A stretch of 64,000 nucleotides of DNA from Aurantimonas marianensis (GCF_024195285.1 NZ_JALHBS010000043.1:1-64000); one strand, 5' to 3'; counted from the first letter of the stretch, positions 45,775 through 54,908 are shown. Numbers and translations are program-made. The notes: generated by a model from the letters alone, not told the origin.

Positions 45775-46371
45775 TCAGGTCTTCTTGCGGAACGCATCGA
45801 GAGAGACGACGTCGGCTTCTTTTCTTTCCGCCGCCTCGTCCCCGGCCTCGCCGCTCTCGACCGCCGTTGCCGACGTTTCCCTGGACGAGGTCTTCTTGCC
45901 CTTCGGCTTCGTGGCCGGCTTGGCCGGCGCTATGGGGGCCGGCGAGCCGACCAGAACCGGGCCGTTCGATTCGCCCGCTTCCGCCGCATCCACTTGCTCA
46001 TTGGCGGCGTCGATCCCCCGAACGTCGAATTCGAGCTCGAAATTCACCGCCGGGTCATAAAAGCCGCGGATCGCGGCAAAGGGGATCAGCAGGCGCTCGG
46101 GGATGTCGGAAAAGGACAGCCCGACCTCGAAGGCCGTGTCGGTAACCTGCAAGTCCCAATATTGATGCTGGATGACGATGGTCATCAGCTCCGGATATTT
46201 TTCGCGCAACCGTGAGGAGATTCGTACACCCGGCGCCGAGGTCAGGAAGGTGATGAAGAAATGGTGTTCGCCCGGAAGACCGGTCTTGACGACCTCGCCG
46301 ATCACCTTGCGGATCACGCCGCGCAGCGCCTCCTGCGCGAGAACATCGTAACGGATAAGATCCTGGCCCAT
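45775..46371 (-). CDS. sspB: SspB-like ClpXP adaptor (alphaproteobacterial type)
   Basis: A 198-residue protein. The folded domain (about 1-125) has RYDVLAQEALRGVIRKVIGE, the substrate-groove strand EHHFFITFLTSAPGVRIS and VTDTAFEVGLSFSDIPERLL. The C-terminal half is a flexible Ala/Pro/Glu linker ending in VVSLDAFRKK, the expected short ClpX-binding module. SspB delivers ssrA-tagged proteins to ClpXP. The gene lies directly downstream of the ssrA terminator on the same strand, 58 bases away, and opens the sspB-DUF4169-RHH unit. The start ATG at 46371 (MGQDLIRYDV) is the family norm; an upstream in-frame start at 46512 would run into ssrA. Confidence 0.92.
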   Translation of the reverse strand: MGQDLIRYDVLAQEALRGVIRKVIGEVVKTGLPGEHHFFITFLTSAPGVRISSRLREKYPELMTIVIQHQYWDLQVTDTAFEVGLSFSDIPERLLIPFAAIRGFYDPAVNFELEFDVRGIDAANEQVDAAEAGESNGPVLVGSPAPIAPAKPATKPKGKKTSSRETSATAVESGEAGDEAAERKEADVVSLDAFRKKT

Positions 46372-46428
46372 TGCGGTGTCCCGAATTCTCGAAGCTGCGG
46401 AGGGGCAGACGGTCGCTACGCGCCCCAT

Positions 46429-46462
46429 AAAAAAGTGGAGGCTTCTGTTGCCAGGTGCCTCC
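46429..46462 (-). terminator. Intrinsic terminator of ssrA
   Basis: On the minus strand, GGAGGC and GCCTCC (46462-46457 and 46442-46437) form a stem, followed two bases later by six T residues (46434-46429). It closes the ssrA transcript before sspB. Confidence 0.75.
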
Positions 46463-46517
46463 GAACCCCGCCTAGAAGTGCGAACCCCCAGGGCTTGATT
46501 TGAAGCGATCACACTGC

Positions 46518-46556
46518 TTACGCAGCGAGACGTGCTTCCGCATAGTTGTCGTTTGC
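46518..46556 (-). other. tmRNA proteolysis-tag reading frame
   Basis: Twelve codons and a TAA within ssrA: Ala-Asn-Asp-Asn-Tyr-Ala-Glu-Ala-Arg-Leu-Ala-Ala. The C-terminal LAA is the ClpX-recognised end, and the front half is what an SspB-type adaptor would contact. The resume codon is GCA at 46556. Confidence 0.93.
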
Positions 46557-47034
46557 AACTATAAAACAGCCCGATAACGGTGGTACCATGCCGAGCAAAA
46601 GTCCGATCTTTACGCCCTCGTCGATCCTATTTCGCCCCCGCCTGGAGCCATCGCTCGCGCACACTCGATGATGGGTCCAGGTGGAGGCGCCGGGTACCGC
46701 CCCCGGGTCCGAAAGGTTTATTACATCGGCCGTTTATCGCCATAGCCGACCCGAAAGCCGGCACCCGCAATATAAGGGGATCGTTCCGGCATGAAAAGGG
46801 CAAGACGCTTCCGAAACTTGCGGGAATCGGTCAAAGTCGACCGACCGTACGGCGACGCAACAGCGGCGCGGAGAATTTCCGTTCGAACAATGCCTTACCG
46901 GGCATTCGGCAGGGCGCCGCCGCCAAATGTCGCTTCGCCGTGATCAAACCTTGAGAATGCGCGCTCCCCGCCGCGGGGGCCGCGAGAGCAAAACGCCGAG
47001 AGCCGGTCTTGTCTGAGCCGGAGGAAATGTTGCC

Positions 47035-47829
47035 ATGCGCCAGTATCTGAATCTTCTCGCCCATGTCCTCGAACACGGAACCGACCGCACCGACCGGACC
47101 GGCACCGGTACCCGTTCGGTTTTCGGCCACCAGATGCGCTTCGATCTGTCCGCCGGCTTTCCGATGCTGACGACGAAGCGGCTGCACTGGAAGTCGATCG
47201 CCCACGAACTGCTTTGGTTCCTGCGGGGCGACACCAACATCGCCTATCTCAAGCAGCATGGGGTCCGCATCTGGGACGAGTGGGCGGACGAAAACGGCGA
47301 TCTCGGCCCGGTCTACGGGGCGCAATGGCGCTCCTGGCCCGACTATGACGGCTGCCATATCGACCAGATCGCCAAGGTCGTCGACGAGATCCGGCGCAAT
47401 CCGCATTCGCGCCGGCTGATCGTCACGGCCTGGAACCCGGCACTGGTCGACGAGATGGCGCTGCCTCCCTGTCATTGCCTGTTCCAGTTCTACGTCACCG
47501 ACGGGCGGCTCTCGTGCCAGCTCTATCAGCGATCCGCCGACATCTTTCTCGGCGTGCCGTTCAACATCGCCTCCTATGCGCTCTTGACCGCGATGGTCGC
47601 CCAGGCGACCGGGCTTAAGCCAGGTGAGTTCGTGCATACGCTCGGCGACGCGCATCTTTATGCCAATCATTTCGAACAGGCGCGGCTGCAATTGACCCGT
47701 CAGCCCGGACGGCTGCCGACGCTCTGGCTCGACCCGGAAATCGACGATCTCTTCGCCTTCCGCTTCGAGCATCTCAGACTCGACGATTATGAGGCGCATG
47801 GGCACATCAAGGCGAAGGTGGCGGTCTGA
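47035..47829 (+). CDS. thyA: Thymidylate synthase
   Basis: Methylates dUMP to dTMP using methylene-tetrahydrofolate. The 264 residues match ThyA throughout: [19 protein letters not shown], the catalytic Cys146 in [33 protein letters not shown] and HIKAKVAV at the end. Length equals E. coli ThyA. GGAGG precedes the ATG. The stop overlaps the folA start by one base (TGATG), so synthesis is coupled to the reductase that regenerates its folate. The 270 bases upstream of thyA, beyond the ssrA promoter, hold no gene I can support. Confidence 0.98.
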   Translation: MRQYLNLLAHVLEHGTDRTDRTGTGTRSVFGHQMRFDLSAGFPMLTTKRLHWKSIAHELLWFLRGDTNIAYLKQHGVRIWDEWADENGDLGPVYGAQWRSWPDYDGCHIDQIAKVVDEIRRNPHSRRLIVTAWNPALVDEMALPPCHCLFQFYVTDGRLSCQLYQRSADIFLGVPFNIASYALLTAMVAQATGLKPGEFVHTLGDAHLYANHFEQARLQLTRQPGRLPTLWLDPEIDDLFAFRFEHLRLDDYEAHGHIKAKVAV

Positions 47830-48347
47830 TGCGCCGGCCCGAACTCGTCGCCATCGTCGCGATGGCCCGCAACGGCGTCATCGGCAAGGATGGCGCGATG
47901 CCGTGGCGCATGCCGAGCGATCTCAAGCGCTACCGTCATTTGACCATGGGCAAACCGATGATCATGGGGCGCAAGACGCTCGATGCGATCGGTCGGGTGC
48001 TCGACGGACGCGACACGATCGTGCTGACCCGTTCCGCCGATCTGCCTTACAAGGGAGCGTTGCTGGCGCATTCGCCGGAGACGGCGCTGGACCTTGCGTT
48101 TCAATGCGCGCGAAAGCGCGGGGCCGATGAGGTCGCGATCGTCGGCGGCGCCGAAGTCTATCGCCTGCTTCTTGATCGAACCGATCGGCTGATGGTGACG
48201 GAGATCGACACCGTGGTGGAGGGGGACGCGGTATTCCCGGCGATCGATCCCGCCATCTGGCACAAATTTCACGAAGAAACCTGCTCACGCGCCGAGAACG
48301 ACAGCGCCGACAGCCGCTTCCTCATCTACGAGCGGCGCCGGGATTGA
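47829..48347 (+). CDS. folA: Dihydrofolate reductase
   Basis: Reduces dihydrofolate to tetrahydrofolate with NADPH. The 172-residue protein has VAIVAMARNGVIGKDGAMPW with the substrate-site motif, FRMPSD-type HLTMGKPMIMGRKTLDAIGR for NADPH, and EVAIVGGAEVYRLLL. It is coupled to thyA by a 1-base overlap, an arrangement that fits their shared folate cycle. The 188 bases after it, before hflK, hold no evident gene. Confidence 0.97.
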   Translation: MRRPELVAIVAMARNGVIGKDGAMPWRMPSDLKRYRHLTMGKPMIMGRKTLDAIGRVLDGRDTIVLTRSADLPYKGALLAHSPETALDLAFQCARKRGADEVAIVGGAEVYRLLLDRTDRLMVTEIDTVVEGDAVFPAIDPAIWHKFHEETCSRAENDSADSRFLIYERRRD

Positions 48348-48535
48348 GCCCGTTTTTCGGCGAACGCCGGCGATCCGCGCGGTCTGTCGCGTTCACCATC
48401 ATGACTCCTCCGGGTACGAAATGGCCGCGCCCGCGTTGAAAGCGGATTTCGCAGTTCCTATAAGGGCTACAGCATATCGCGCGCGGATCGCGGGAGGCGG
48501 ATACCGCGCTTTTTCTCAAGACCGGAAGGACATCG

Positions 48536-49711
48536 ATGCCCTGGAGCAATCAGACCGGCGACGGCGGCGGCTGGAAAGGCGGCGGTAACGGCGGCAACGG
48601 AGGTCCGTGGGGCCAACGTCCGCAAGGCCCACGGCCAACGGGCGGCGGCGGTGGCTCTCCCGATCTGGAAGACATTCTGCGGCGCGGCCAGGACCGGCTG
48701 CGGCGGGCGATACCCGGCGGCGGTGGCGGCGGTGGGTCAGGCGTGCCGGGCTTCGCGGCGTGGGGCGTCCTGATCGTCGCCGGCCTGTTGGTGCTGTGGC
48801 TCTTCAAGGCCGTCTACACCGTCCAGCCGGACGAGGTCGGAGTGGAGATGCTGTTCGGCAAGCCCAAGCAGGAATTGTCCCAGCCGGGTCTGCATTTCCT
48901 GCTCTGGCCGCTCGAGACGGTGGACACGGTACCTGTCGTCGAAAGCCAGATGACGCTGGGCAGCGGCCAGCGCGGCGAGAATTCCGGCCTGATGCTGTCG
49001 GGCGATCAGAACATCGTCGATGTCCAGTTCGCCGTCCTCTACCAGGTCGACAATCCGGCGAACTATCTCTTCGACGTTCAGGATCCGATCGCCATGCTTC
49101 AGCAGGTCTCGGAAAGCGCCATGCGTGAGGTGGTCGGACGTCGTCCCGTCCAGGACGTCTTCCGCGACGACCGTGCCGGCATCGCCGAGGAGGTGCGCCA
49201 GATCACCCAGGATACGATGAACGAATACGGGGCGGGCCTGCGGATCAACGGGATATCGATTGAGGACGCGGCGCCGCCGAGCCAGGTCGCGGATGCTTTC
49301 GACGAGGTGCAAAGAGCCGAGCAGGACGAGGACCGTTTCGTCGAGGAAGCCAACCGCTACAGGAACCAGCAGGTCGGCCAGGCTCGCGGTGAGGCGGCGC
49401 AGATCCGTGAGGACGCGGCCGGCTACAAAAACCGCGTTGTCCAGGAGTCCGAAGGTGAGGCGCAGCGCTTCTCCTCCATCCTCAAGGAATTCGAGGCCGC
49501 TCCGGCCGTGACGCGCAAGCGCCTGTTCCTCGAAACCATGGAGGGAGTCTTGCGCGATTCCAACAAGGTAATCGTGGAGCAGGGTGCCAGCGGCACACAG
49601 GGAATCGTGCCCTACCTGCCGTTGAACGAACTGCAGCGTCCGGCGCGAACAGACACTGGAGCGAATTCCGGCCAGTCGGCAACACCGACCCCGCAGCAGG
49701 GAGCGAACTGA
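48536..49711 (+). CDS. hflK: FtsH-modulating membrane protein HflK
   Basis: A 391-residue SPFH/prohibitin-family protein. A Gly-rich N-terminal cytosolic tail (GGGWKGGGNGG) is followed by a membrane helix (FAAWGVLIVAGLLVLWLFKAV, about 75-95) and a periplasmic SPFH domain (YTVQPDEVGVEMLFGKP, NIVDVQFAVLYQVDNPANYL). A coiled coil with YRNQQVGQARGEAAQIRE follows. HflK assembles with HflC into a cage around the FtsH protease and tunes membrane-protein turnover. GGAAGGA lies before the ATG. Its stop overlaps hflC's start. Confidence 0.96.
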   Translation: MPWSNQTGDGGGWKGGGNGGNGGPWGQRPQGPRPTGGGGGSPDLEDILRRGQDRLRRAIPGGGGGGGSGVPGFAAWGVLIVAGLLVLWLFKAVYTVQPDEVGVEMLFGKPKQELSQPGLHFLLWPLETVDTVPVVESQMTLGSGQRGENSGLMLSGDQNIVDVQFAVLYQVDNPANYLFDVQDPIAMLQQVSESAMREVVGRRPVQDVFRDDRAGIAEEVRQITQDTMNEYGAGLRINGISIEDAAPPSQVADAFDEVQRAEQDEDRFVEEANRYRNQQVGQARGEAAQIREDAAGYKNRVVQESEGEAQRFSSILKEFEAAPAVTRKRLFLETMEGVLRDSNKVIVEQGASGTQGIVPYLPLNELQRPARTDTGANSGQSATPTPQQGAN

Positions 49712-50871
49712 TGAGCAACCGCGCTTACGTCCTCATCGCCGCTGTCGCGATTGTCGCGCTTCTGCTGTGGAATTCGATCTTCATCGTCAATGAGAAAGAG
49801 CAGGCGGTCGTCCTGCGCTTCGGCGAAATCCAGCGCGTCATCGACGAGCCCGGACTGAACCTGAAGCTGCCGTTCTCCTTTGCCGGTGCTGATACAGTGC
49901 GGAAGTTGCCGGACCGGTTGCTGCGCTTCGATCTCGACAACATCCGGGTGCAGGTTTCCGGCGGCAAGTTCTACGAGGTAGATGCGTTTCTCGTCTATCA
50001 TATCGCCGACGCGGCGCGATTTGCGCAGACAGTCTCTGGCTCGATCGAACAGGCCGAACAGCGACTGCGCACGCGTCTCGACGCGGCATTGCGTCGGGTC
50101 TACGGTCTGCGCGGGTTCGAGGCCGCCTTGTCGGAGGAACGGGCCGACATGATGCGCCAGGTCCGCGACCAGATCCGGCCGGATGCCACCTCGCTCGGGC
50201 TCGAATTGACGGATGTGCGGATTCGCCGCACCGACCTGACGCAGGAGGTCTCGCAACAGACCTACGAGCGCATGCAGGCCGAGCGTCTCGCCGAGGCCGA
50301 GCGCCTGAGGGCGCGCGGTCAGGTTGCGGCCCGCCGCATCCGCGCGGCCGCCGACCGCGCGGTGGTCGAGACCGTCGCCTCGGCGCGTCGCGAGGCCGAG
50401 ATCCTGCAGGGCGAGGGCGACGCCGAGCGCAACCGCATTTTCGCGGAGGCCTTTGGTCGCAATCCGGAGTTCTTCGATTTCTATCGGTCGATGCAGGCTT
50501 ATCGGGAAGCGATGTCGAATTCGGGAACGACCCTCGTGCTCTCACCGGAGTCGGAGTTCTTCCGCTATTTCAGGGCCGATGGCGGCTCGGAGGCGGCAGT
50601 CGGCATGTCCGGCGCCAATCTTTCCGGGGCTCAACCCAGCATGGCGTCTCCGTCGTCGACCGCAACGCCGGATACCGCGGCGCCGGCCGAGGACAGTACC
50701 GCACAGGATGGCGATGCGACGTCCGCGCCGTCACCCGAGGCGGTTCCGGGGTTGCTTTCCGACGACACGGCCCAAGCCCCCGCCGAGGCCGCGCCGACGA
50801 CAGGTTCGGCGTCGGCGGCCGAACCGGGCGGGGCGAATGAGGCCGGTCAGCCGGCTCCCGCAATCCAGTGA
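49711..50871 (+). CDS. hflC: FtsH-modulating membrane protein HflC, with long C-terminal tail
   Basis: A 386-residue partner of HflK: membrane helix AYVLIAAVAIVALLLWNSIFI, the SPFH domain (EKEQAVVLRFGEIQRVIDEP, RIRRTDLTQEVSQQTYERMQ) and the conserved end of the family (SNSGTTLVLSPESEFFRYF). About 95 residues of Ala/Pro/Ser/Asp-rich low-complexity sequence then follow, which most HflC proteins lack. The tail would lie in the periplasm at the top of the HflKC cage. The gene overlaps hflK by one base and the DUF2065 gene by four. Confidence 0.95.
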   Translation: MSNRAYVLIAAVAIVALLLWNSIFIVNEKEQAVVLRFGEIQRVIDEPGLNLKLPFSFAGADTVRKLPDRLLRFDLDNIRVQVSGGKFYEVDAFLVYHIADAARFAQTVSGSIEQAEQRLRTRLDAALRRVYGLRGFEAALSEERADMMRQVRDQIRPDATSLGLELTDVRIRRTDLTQEVSQQTYERMQAERLAEAERLRARGQVAARRIRAAADRAVVETVASARREAEILQGEGDAERNRIFAEAFGRNPEFFDFYRSMQAYREAMSNSGTTLVLSPESEFFRYFRADGGSEAAVGMSGANLSGAQPSMASPSSTATPDTAAPAEDSTAQDGDATSAPSPEAVPGLLSDDTAQAPAEAAPTTGSASAAEPGGANEAGQPAPAIQ

Positions 50872-51053
50872 CGGACTTCGTCGTCGCCCTCGGTCTCCTT
50901 CTGGTGATCGAGGGCGTCGTCTATTGCCTGTTTCCGGACGCGATCCGGCGGATCGGCCGGATGGCCGAGGCGATGCCCGATGCGTCTATGCGCGCCAGCG
51001 GGTTGCTCGCCATGATCATCGGGGTCGGTCTGGTCTGGCTCGTACGCCACTGA
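50868..51053 (+). CDS. DUF2065 small membrane protein
   Basis: A 61-residue protein with two membrane helices (FVVALGLLLVIEGVVYCLFP and ASGLLAMIIGVGLVWLVRH), the DUF2065/YjeT pattern. Such genes commonly follow hflC. It starts with GTG overlapping the hflC stop by 4 bases. Function unknown; probably linked to HflKC or DegQ. Confidence 0.88.
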   Translation: MTDFVVALGLLLVIEGVVYCLFPDAIRRIGRMAEAMPDASMRASGLLAMIIGVGLVWLVRH

Positions 51054-51452
51054 GACTCTCGACCGCACCGGCACAGGTGGCCGTCCTGAACGCGGTTGAC
51101 GATGCCTGACATGGCCGCCAAAGATCGTGGTTCGGAATCATCACGACGTCGCCCCGGTTGCTGCCGCCAACGGCGAGTGCCCATGCCATCTGGAGAGCAC
51201 CGGAAAGCGATCCGCGCTGCCTGGCATCGTTAGGGCGGAAATGGCAGTCGATCGGACGCCGAGCCGATAGCGGGAGGGGCGACATCGGCGCTGGCGGAAC
51301 GTCGCCGGATGGGGGCGGCTCGAATGCGGTCACACCCACTTCACCTTGCCGTAGGCTTCTTGATTCCGGCGCGTTTTGCGGTCACCTCTTAGAACAAGGT
51401 CGCGTGTCCCGCAAAGGTGCAGCTGGGCCGCGTCGATGCGAAAGGATTTTCG
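51054..51452. other. Gap between DUF2065 and degQ
   Basis: About 400 bases. No frame here resembles a known protein. A stress-type promoter for degQ would be expected; CTTGATTCC near 51360 might be part of one, but no matching -10 is clear. Confidence 0.35.
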
Positions 51453-53081
51453 ATGATCGTCTGCCTGCGACGCTCTTTGATTGCCGCCACGGCTGGATTT
51501 GCGCTTGTGACCCTGTCGATCGTGCCGACCACCGCGACGAGGGCCCAGCCGGTCGATCCGGTGCCCGAGCCCGATGCGGCGGTGCCGGCGCTGCCCGTCC
51601 CTCCGGTCGATGACCCCGGCGCCGCCAGGACCGCAATCGCACCGTCGCCTCAGATGCCCGGTTCGTCGCCCTACAAGGGGCCGGAATCGGTCGCGGATCT
51701 GGCCGAAAAGCTGCTGGACGCGGTGGTCAACATCTCAACGTCCCAGAATGTCGAAATGCCGGGACGCGGGATACCGAAACTGGAGGCACCCGAAGGCTCT
51801 CCGCTAAAAGAATTCTTTGACGACCTGCTGAAGGAGGACAACGGCGCCGGTGAGCGGCGCCTGCAATCGCTCGGTTCCGGCTTCGTTATCGATCCGAGCG
51901 GAATCGTCATCACCAACAACCACGTGATTGCCGACGCCGACAAGATTACCGTCAATTTTCCCGACGGCACGCAACTCGAGGCCGAACTGCTCGGCACCGA
52001 TCCGAAGACCGATCTTGCGGTCTTGACGGTCAAGCCGGAGGCGCCGCTGACGGCAGTTCAGTTCGGCGATTCGGAAAGTCTGCGGATCGGCGACTGGGTG
52101 ATGGCGATCGGCAACCCGTTTGGTCTCGGGGGCTCGGTTTCGGTCGGCATCGTCTCGGCCCGAGGCCGCAATATCAACGCCGGACCCTACGACAATTTCA
52201 TCCAGACGGATGCGGCCATCAACCGCGGCAACTCCGGCGGTCCGCTGTTCGACTTGTACGGCAATGTCGTCGGCATCAACACCGCGATCATCTCGCCGAC
52301 CGGCGGATCGATCGGTATCGGCTTCTCCATACCCTCCAAGCTTGCGGTCAATGTCATCGACCAGTTGCGGGAGTTCGGCGAGACGCGGCGCGGCTGGCTG
52401 GGAATCCGTCTGCAGGCGGTGACTGACGACATCGCCGACGGTCTCGGCATCGGCAAGGCGAGGGGCGCGGTCGTGATGGGCATCGTTCCGGGCGGTCCCT
52501 CGGACAATGGTTTGCTGAAAGTAGGCGACGTTATCGTCAGCTTCGACGGTCGCGATATCGAAACATCCCGCGATCTGCCGCGCATCGTCGCCGAAACGCC
52601 GGTCGGCAAGACGGTGCCGGTCGAGATTCTCCGCAAGTCCGATGCCGCCGATCCCGCCCAGCCGATTTCAGTCGAGGTCACGCTCGGCCGGCTGGAGGAT
52701 GGCGAGAAGCTGATGGAAACGGCCGAAAACTCATCCGGGAGTTCGGCCAAGCCGCTCGGCGACAAGGACGCAGGGATGGCCAGCATCGACATACTGGGCA
52801 TGACGCTTTCCGATCTGGACGGTGCCTTGCGCGAACAATTCAGCCTCGCCGATGACGCGGAAGGCGTGGTGATCACCGCGGTCCAGCCGAATTCAAACGC
52901 TTCGGAAAAAGGCATCGAAGCGGGCGCGACGATACGGGAAGTCGCCCAGGAGGAAGTCACCAGCGCCAAGCAGGTCGAGAGCAAGATCGCCAAGCTGAAA
53001 GAGGACGGCCGCAAGAACGCCCTCTTGCTGCTGGCCTCGGCCAATGGCGATCTGCGCTTCGTGGTGGTGCCGATCGACTGA
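51453..53081 (+). CDS. degQ: Periplasmic Do-like serine protease (DegQ/DegP family)
   Basis: A 542-residue HtrA protease/chaperone that removes misfolded periplasmic proteins. A signal peptide (IAATAGFALVTLSIVPTTA) leads to a Pro-rich linker, then the trypsin-like domain with triad H157 (TNNHVIADAD), D187 (PKTDLAVL) and S261 (RGNSGGPLF). Two PDZ domains follow (from GWLGIRLQAV, and about 450-540). The ATG at 51453 has AAGGA. It lies downstream of hflKC, the order seen in many alphaproteobacteria. Confidence 0.95.
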   Translation: MIVCLRRSLIAATAGFALVTLSIVPTTATRAQPVDPVPEPDAAVPALPVPPVDDPGAARTAIAPSPQMPGSSPYKGPESVADLAEKLLDAVVNISTSQNVEMPGRGIPKLEAPEGSPLKEFFDDLLKEDNGAGERRLQSLGSGFVIDPSGIVITNNHVIADADKITVNFPDGTQLEAELLGTDPKTDLAVLTVKPEAPLTAVQFGDSESLRIGDWVMAIGNPFGLGGSVSVGIVSARGRNINAGPYDNFIQTDAAINRGNSGGPLFDLYGNVVGINTAIISPTGGSIGIGFSIPSKLAVNVIDQLREFGETRRGWLGIRLQAVTDDIADGLGIGKARGAVVMGIVPGGPSDNGLLKVGDVIVSFDGRDIETSRDLPRIVAETPVGKTVPVEILRKSDAADPAQPISVEVTLGRLEDGEKLMETAENSSGSSAKPLGDKDAGMASIDILGMTLSDLDGALREQFSLADDAEGVVITAVQPNSNASEKGIEAGATIREVAQEEVTSAKQVESKIAKLKEDGRKNALLLLASANGDLRFVVVPID

Positions 53082-53095
53082 GGCGGTGCCGGGAT

Positions 53096-53983
53096 CTATT
53101 GCCGGAACAAGTCCCGCCGGTAGCCCTGTACGAACAGCAGCGCCGTCAAATCACCATGGTCGACGCGGTGGGGCGCTTGCGCGGCGACCGCCGGCTTGGC
53201 GTGCAGCGCGATGCCGGTGCCGGCGCGCTCGATCATCCCGAGGTCGTTGGCTCCGTCGCCGACCGCGATCGCCTGATCGGTGCCGATATCGTGCCGCGCG
53301 GCAATCTCTTCCAACGCCATCACCTTGGCGCGGGCTCCCAGAATCGGCTCCTCGACGTGGCCGGTAAGTTGTCCCGCCTCGCAAAATAAGCGGTTGGCAC
53401 GGTTCTCGTGAAAGCCGAGGCGGGCGGCGATCGGCCCGGTGAAGACCGTGAATCCGCCGGAAACGAGGGCTGTGTAGGCGCCGTTGGCCCGCATGGTTGC
53501 GACCAGCGCGGCGCCACCCGGCGCGAGCGTGATGCGCTCGGCGATGACCTTGTCCACGACCGCCTCCGGCAGGCCCGCGAGCAGGGCGACGCGCTCGCGG
53601 AGAGCCGGCTCGAATTCGATCTCGCCATTCATCGCCCGGGCGGTGATCGCGGCGACGCGGTCCTTGATTCCGACCTCGGCAGCGAGTTCGTCGATGCATT
53701 CCTCGCCGATCATCGTCGAATCCATGTCGGCGATCAAAATCCGCTTGCGCCGCCCCGCGCGCTGCTGCACCACGCAGTCGAAGTGCCCGGCAGCGGCGAT
53801 CTCGGCGACGGCGCGTCGCCGCTCAGGCGAGGGGGCGGTCTCGAAGCCAATATCGGCCGCGAACTCGGGGTCGAGCCAAGCGGCCGTCTCAGGTCGAACT
53901 CCGAGTTCGCGGGCAATGTCGAGCAGGGCGTGCGCCGGCAGGCCGGCCCCGGTCGGTGCGGCAATGAGCGTTGCGACGAACAT
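53096..53983 (-). CDS. serB: Phosphoserine phosphatase
   Basis: Dephosphorylates phosphoserine in the last step of serine synthesis. The 295-residue HAD-superfamily protein has an N-terminal regulatory-type segment (about 1-75), the nucleophile motif with D86/D88 in LIADMDSTMIGEE, motif II in TALVSGGFTVFTG, and motif III/IV in AIAVGDGANDLGMI. The start MFVATLIAAP at 53983 is typical. It is convergent with degQ (14 bases between stops) and divergent from miaA, whose start lies within about 17 bases of its own, so the promoters must overlap the opposite coding ends. Confidence 0.95.
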   Translation of the reverse strand: MFVATLIAAPTGAGLPAHALLDIARELGVRPETAAWLDPEFAADIGFETAPSPERRRAVAEIAAAGHFDCVVQQRAGRRKRILIADMDSTMIGEECIDELAAEVGIKDRVAAITARAMNGEIEFEPALRERVALLAGLPEAVVDKVIAERITLAPGGAALVATMRANGAYTALVSGGFTVFTGPIAARLGFHENRANRLFCEAGQLTGHVEEPILGARAKVMALEEIAARHDIGTDQAIAVGDGANDLGMIERAGTGIALHAKPAVAAQAPHRVDHGDLTALLFVQGYRRDLFRQ

Positions 53984-53999
53984 GATATGGCGATCCGAG

Positions 54000-54908
54000 A
54001 TGGCGGAAAAACAGGCAATCCTGATAGCTGGGCCAACCGCCAGCGGCAAGTCGCGCCTGGCGCTCGAACTCGCCGAGCGGCATGACGGAATCATCGTCAA
54101 TGCCGACTCCATGCAGGTCTATTCTCACCTGAAAATCCTCACGGCGCGGCCGGCACCGGCCGAGATCGAGCGGGTCCCGCATCGCCTCTACGGCCATGTG
54201 GCACCCCATGAGACCTACTCCGCGGGAAGGTATTGGGGCGACGCGGCTGCCATTCTCGATGAACTCCGCGCGACCGGGAAGACGCCGATATTCTGTGGTG
54301 GAACCGGTCTTTATTTCAAGGTTTTGCTCGGGCTTCTGGATGTCATGCCTGAGGTCTCGCCGGAGCGGCGCGAGACCTGGCGGCGGCGGCTGGCAGAGGA
54401 AGGTCCGTCGGCGCTACACCGACTTCTCTTGTGCCGGGACCCTGTTGCGGCCGACCGCATCAAGCCGGCGGACGGGCAGCGGATCGTCAGGGCGCTGGAG
54501 GTCGGCGAGGCGGCGGGCGTGCCGTTGTCATCCCTGCAGGCGGGACGGGGCGAGGGGCTGCTCGACGGCGGGCGATGCGTGAAGATCGTCCTTGCGCCAG
54601 AGCGAAGCCGACTGCGCGAGACGATCGCGCGACGGTTCGATACGATGATAGCGACCGGCGCGCTCGAGGAGGTCGCGGCTTTCCGCGCGCTGCCCGGTGC
54701 GCTCGCGGGGTCCGCGGCCAAGGCAATCGGAATCGTCGAGCTCGCGGCGGTACTCGACGGTCGCATGACTCTCAGCCAAGCCACGTCGCGCGCGGTGACA
54801 CGCACCCGGCAATACGCCAAGCGCCAGGAAACCTGGTTCCGGCACCAGTTCGGTGCCGACTGGGAGCGCCTGGCGACACCCGATGCCAAGCTGATTTCGA
54901 GCATTTGA
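54000..54908 (+). CDS. miaA: tRNA dimethylallyltransferase
   Basis: Adds the dimethylallyl group to A37 of tRNAs reading UNN codons. The 302-residue protein has the P-loop ILIAGPTASGKSRLALELA, the VNADSMQVYSHLKILTARP substrate segment, FCGGTGLYFKVLL, and TRTRQYAKRQETWFRHQF near the end. ATG 54000 was chosen; ATG 53982 is in frame and would overlap the serB start. Length is normal. Confidence 0.96.
   Translation: MAEKQAILIAGPTASGKSRLALELAERHDGIIVNADSMQVYSHLKILTARPAPAEIERVPHRLYGHVAPHETYSAGRYWGDAAAILDELRATGKTPIFCGGTGLYFKVLLGLLDVMPEVSPERRETWRRRLAEEGPSALHRLLLCRDPVAADRIKPADGQRIVRALEVGEAAGVPLSSLQAGRGEGLLDGGRCVKIVLAPERSRLRETIARRFDTMIATGALEEVAAFRALPGALAGSAAKAIGIVELAAVLDGRMTLSQATSRAVTRTRQYAKRQETWFRHQFGADWERLATPDAKLISSI

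Larger units (their letters stand above)
46429..46764 (-). ncRNA. ssrA: Permuted two-piece tmRNA
   Basis: Read on the minus strand, a TATATT -10 (46774-46769) is followed by the acceptor piece, whose 3' end reads GGTACCCGGCGCCTCCACC (to 46680). An intervening segment of about 40 bases follows (46679-46640), then the coding piece starting GGGGGCGAAATAGGATCGAC at 46639. GGGGGCG pairs with CGCCTCC to make the tRNA-like acceptor stem. The tag frame at 46556-46518 encodes ANDNYAEARLAA and stop. This acceptor-before-coding order is the circularly permuted form of alphaproteobacteria. It rescues stalled ribosomes with SmpB. The base after ...CTCCACC is T, so the terminal A of CCA must be added after processing. 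The 5' end is approximate. Confidence 0.93.

Noticed and set aside
46580-46954. A 124-codon plus-strand frame upstream of thyA
   Set aside because: It overlaps the ssrA gene antisense; the tmRNA features explain the sequence.
51158-51613. A 151-codon frame upstream of degQ
   Set aside because: It overlaps the conserved degQ N terminus in another frame and has no family resemblance.
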